From Streptomyces griseofuscus (GTDB taxonomy: Bacteria > Actinomycetota > Actinomycetes > Streptomycetales > Streptomycetaceae), in contig NZ_CP051006.1 in the NCBI RefSeq assembly GCF_014673495.1, positions 5,456,001-5,520,000 of the forward strand: 64,000 nt of DNA, in the 5' to 3' direction. Positions 61,273-64,000 of the stretch are shown piece by piece. The translations under genes were made by a program, and so were the position numbers. Position 1 is the stretch's first letter, and each line of letters starts with the position of its first letter. The notes beneath the pieces are model-generated. The model saw only the letters and a list, made by a program, of their open reading frames with translations. It was not told where the DNA came from and did no database searches.

Positions 61273-62067
61273 CTACGCCGCCTCGCCGAGCAGCCGTACG
61301 AGATGATCGCGGCCCGCGGCGAGCAGGCCGGGCAGCGGTGCGGCCTGCTCGTACCACCGCTTCTCGTACTCCCAGCACAGCCAGCCGTCCCAGCCGCCCC
61401 GGCTCAGCACCTCCACACACTCGGTGAGCGGCAGCACGCCCGCGCCGAGCGGCAGCGGGGTGGTGTCCTCGACCGAGGCGATGTCCTTGACCTGCACATA
61501 TCCCAGCTGCGGGGCGAGCGCCGCATACGTCTGTGCGGGCTGCTCGCCCCCCAGCCAGGTGTGCATCACATCCCACAGCGCCCCCACCTGCCGATGCCCC
61601 ACCGGGCCCAGCACCCGGATGGCGTCGGCGCCGGTGCGGTGCGAGTCATGGGTCTCCAGCAGGATCCGCACCCCGAGCGCGGACGCGTCCTCGGCGGCGG
61701 TCCCGAGCCGCCGGGCCGCGATCGCGTCGGCCTCCTCGCGCGGGCCCTCCCCGCCGGGAAAGACCCGGACGAAGGGCGCGCCGAGATCATGGGCGAGCCG
61801 CAGCAGCCCGCGCAGCTCGCCGAGCACCGCCGCGTCGTCACCGGGCGCGGCGACCCGCGCGTACCCGGCCACGCACAGCGGTTCGATGCCGGAGCCGCGG
61901 AACAGCGCGGCGACATCGGCGCGTTCGGCGGGGGAGAGGCCGGGGTGGACCGGTTCCTCGGGATGGGCGCGCAGTTCGACTCCGTGGTAGCCGTGCTCGG
62001 ACGCGAGCGCCAGGACGTCCGGGACGGGCAGGCCGGGGACACCGAGAGTGGAGAACGCCAGCTTCAT
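61273..62067 (-). CDS. Sugar phosphate isomerase/epimerase (AP endonuclease 2 fold)
   Basis: 264 residues, a complete TIM barrel of the xylose-isomerase-like family. Begins KLAFSTLGVPGLPVPDVLALASEHGYHGVELR. Metal-site residues are seen in LLETHDSH, ALWDVMH, YVQVKDI and WLCWEYEKRW. It would isomerise or epimerise a sugar or inositol derivative; the substrate is not determinable. No sugar dehydrogenase or transporter sits beside it. The ATG at 62067 has only a weak ribosome site. Confidence 0.85.
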   Translation of the reverse strand: MKLAFSTLGVPGLPVPDVLALASEHGYHGVELRAHPEEPVHPGLSPAERADVAALFRGSGIEPLCVAGYARVAAPGDDAAVLGELRGLLRLAHDLGAPFVRVFPGGEGPREEADAIAARRLGTAAEDASALGVRILLETHDSHRTGADAIRVLGPVGHRQVGALWDVMHTWLGGEQPAQTYAALAPQLGYVQVKDIASVEDTTPLPLGAGVLPLTECVEVLSRGGWDGWLCWEYEKRWYEQAAPLPGLLAAGRDHLVRLLGEAA

Positions 62068-62242
62068 GCACAGCGAGCCTACTCGCCCGTCGCGCGCCCC
62101 GCCGTCGCGCCACAATGTCATGACTTCTCTAAAAAGAACCCAGGTATTGCCGCTTTTTCGCCACCGACCGATGTCACCCGATCTGCCCGGGTAGAGATCG
62201 AGCGCTGTTCCGGTCCGCAAAGACGCACAAGAAGGGCAATAC

Positions 62243-63670
62243 ATGGCAGAGTTGACTCGACGCAGACTCCTGGGCTCGGCCGCCGGCGCGCTGGGCGGCG
62301 CGGCGGCCCTCTCCCTCCTCCCGCCGAGCGTCCAGAAGGCGGTCGCCGCCGGACCACCCCGGAAAAGCTCCCTGCGCGACATCGAGCATGTGGTCCTGCT
62401 GATGCAGGAGAACAGGTCCTTCGACCACTACTTCGGCACGCTCTCCGGCGTGCGCGGCTTCGCCGACCCCAAGGCGCTGCGGCTGCGCTCCGGGCGCAGC
62501 GTCTTCTACCAGCCGGACACCGGGAACCCGAAGGGCTATCTGCTGCCCTTCCACCTCGACACCCGCGCCTCCAGCGCCCAGGCCATCCCCTCCACTAGCC
62601 ATGCCTGGGAGGTGCAGCACCAGACGTGGAACGGCGGCCGGATGGACCAGTGGCTGGCCGCCCACCGCAAGGCCGACGGCGTCAACGGCCCGTACGTCAT
62701 GGGCTATTACACGCGCGAGGACATCCCGTTCCAGTTCGCGCTCGCGGAGACCTTCACCATCTGCGACAGCTACTTCTGCTCCGTCCTCGGCCCCACCTGG
62801 CCCAACCGGCTGATGTGGATGACCGGTTCGATCGACCCGGGCGGCACCCGCGGCGGCCCGGTCACCACCAACTCGGCGCCCGATCCGTACCGTTGGACGA
62901 CGTACGCCGAGCGCCTCCAGGCCGCGAAGATCAGCTGGAAGGTGTACCACCAGGACGACGACTACGGCTGCAACATGCTGAACCAGTTCGCCGCCTTCCA
63001 GAACGCGAAACCCGGCTCGGACCTCTATGAGCGCGGGGTGCGCCCGCAGCCCGCGGGCACCTTCGAGGACGACGCCCGCGCCGACCGGCTCCCGGCCGTG
63101 AGCTGGATCGTGCCGCCCGGCCACCAGTCCGAGCACCCGGACTATCTGCCCGCCGCCGGGGCCGACTTCGTGGCGTCGAAGATCGAGGCCATCGCCGCCA
63201 ACCCCAAGGTGTGGCAGAAGACGGCGTTCATCCTCTGCTACGACGAGAACGACGGCCTCTTCGACCATGTGCCCCCGCCGACCCCGCGCGCCGGGACGAA
63301 GGACGAGTTCATCGGCGGGCAACCGATCGGCGGCGGCTTCCGGGTCCCGGCGATCGTCATCTCGCCCTGGACCGTGGGCGGCTGGGTCGCCACCGAGACG
63401 CTCGACCACACCTCGGCACTGCGGCTCCTGGAGCGCTTCACCGGGGTCGCCGAGCCCAATCTGAGCGCCTGGCGACGGAAGACCTTCGGCGACTTCACCA
63501 GCGCCTTCCGTTTCTCGGAGGGCCGCAAGAGTTCGCCCAGGCTGCCGGGTGGCACCGCGGCGCAGCTCCAGAAGGCGCAGAAGGAGGTGGCGACCCTGCC
63601 CGCGCCGCGGCTGCCCGGCGCGAACCAGACGTTCCCGCACCAGGAACAGGGACACCGGCCGCAGGTGTAG
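62243..63670 (+). CDS. Tat-exported phosphoesterase, phospholipase-C-like core
   Basis: 475 residues. The twin-arginine signal is TRRRLLGSAAGALGGAAALSLL (5-26). The alkaline-phosphatase-like phosphoesterase family core has HVVLLMQENRSFDHYFGTLSGVRGF near the start and GPTWPNRLMWMTGSIDPGG, ILCYDENDGLFDHVPPP later, which hold the metal-binding residues. Phosphatidylcholine-specific phospholipase C enzymes of this family run to about 680-700 residues with two extra C-terminal domains; those are missing here. It likely hydrolyses phosphodiesters or phospholipids outside the cell. Confidence 0.9.
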   Translation: MAELTRRRLLGSAAGALGGAAALSLLPPSVQKAVAAGPPRKSSLRDIEHVVLLMQENRSFDHYFGTLSGVRGFADPKALRLRSGRSVFYQPDTGNPKGYLLPFHLDTRASSAQAIPSTSHAWEVQHQTWNGGRMDQWLAAHRKADGVNGPYVMGYYTREDIPFQFALAETFTICDSYFCSVLGPTWPNRLMWMTGSIDPGGTRGGPVTTNSAPDPYRWTTYAERLQAAKISWKVYHQDDDYGCNMLNQFAAFQNAKPGSDLYERGVRPQPAGTFEDDARADRLPAVSWIVPPGHQSEHPDYLPAAGADFVASKIEAIAANPKVWQKTAFILCYDENDGLFDHVPPPTPRAGTKDEFIGGQPIGGGFRVPAIVISPWTVGGWVATETLDHTSALRLLERFTGVAEPNLSAWRRKTFGDFTSAFRFSEGRKSSPRLPGGTAAQLQKAQKEVATLPAPRLPGANQTFPHQEQGHRPQV

Positions 63671-64000
63671 GGGTCGGGCGGCGGCCGCCACCGATCCCTG
63701 GTGGCGGCCGGTCCGGCTGCGGCCGGGGACTCTCGCCCCGTCCCGGACGCGCGAACCCCCGGCGTGCCTGCGAGAAGCGACCCACGGACTCCGGCACCGC
63801 GCCGACGGCCGCCGACCAGCCCGCCCCCGTCGATTGCCCCGCGGCCTGCCGAGTGCTGCGCCGCGCGATGCCGGTCCGCCCCCGGCGTCCGCGCCGCCCC
63901 GGTTCGCGGCTCGCCCGTGTCCCTGTCCGGCCGCCTGTCGGCCGGTGCCCGTGCCGGTGGCCCGGCGCCGCCCCCGGGCCGCCGCTCACCTCGGCGGCAC
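63671..64000. other. Gene-free right edge of the window
   Basis: 330 bp. The only feature is the hairpin GGCCGCCACC / GGTGGCGGCC (63683-63709), a probable terminator for the phosphoesterase gene. The remaining sequence has long frames on both strands but no ribosome site, start context or recognisable protein. Confidence 0.6.
63683..63709 (+). terminator. Phosphoesterase gene terminator
   Basis: A 10-bp perfect stem GGCCGCCACC / GGTGGCGGCC with a 7-nt loop lies 12 bp past the stop. Confidence 0.75.

Overview
The window is very GC-rich actinobacterial DNA. Codon third positions are almost all G or C, starts are ATG, GTG or once TTG, and many genes overlap by 4 nt (GTGA/ATGA). The gene set (AdpA, desferrioxamine synthesis, the CebR/CebEFG cellobiose system, twin-arginine-exported hydrolases) marks it as Streptomyces. 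The order adpA-orn-glmS-hexosaminidase-des-acdH-hmgL resembles, from memory, the S. coelicolor chromosome core. I see no phage, transposon, CRISPR array or biosynthetic mega-enzyme. This is conserved chromosome with local oddities.

Left part (1-13.3 kb): tRNA-Lys; a short conserved gene; a tandemly duplicated gene tail; a three-gene minus-strand operon (Fe-S/PD-(D/E)XK nuclease, unknown protein, SF1B helicase) that looks like a split Dna2-type machine; a PAP2 membrane enzyme; a phosphoglycerate-mutase-type phosphatase; an XRE/TPR regulator; a spermidine-synthase-like protein; and an OmpR/histidine-kinase pair.

Carbon-scavenging part (13.4-29.3 kb): a secreted CBM2-GH18 chitinase directly behind the two-component system; bglC-cebG-cebF-cebE and divergent cebR with two CebR boxes; a universal stress protein; adpA, which here has no TTA codon; orn; tRNA-His; glmS; and a secreted GH20 hexosaminidase with a DasR-like site.

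Iron and acyl-CoA part (29.3-45.3 kb): desD-desC-desB-desA and desF-desE, each behind an iron box, supply synthesis, uptake and iron release for desferrioxamine. Next is a leucine-degradation operon (carboxyltransferase, biotinylated carboxylase, HMG-CoA lyase, acyl-CoA dehydrogenase), divergent from a TetR regulator with twin operators. A second acyl-CoA dehydrogenase and a thioesterase follow.

Right part (45.5-64 kb): a secreted Gly/His-rich protein; a PucR regulator divergent from an agmatinase-family ureohydrolase and a ThDP enzyme; a zinc-ribbon protein; a UTRA protein without its DNA-binding half; a secreted class-A-beta-lactamase-like protein; a phytase-like protein; a giant fused ABC exporter; a GH3 N-acetylglucosaminidase; a TIM-barrel epimerase; and a twin-arginine-exported phosphoesterase. 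The common themes are secreted polymer degradation, import of the products, and local regulators placed beside their targets.
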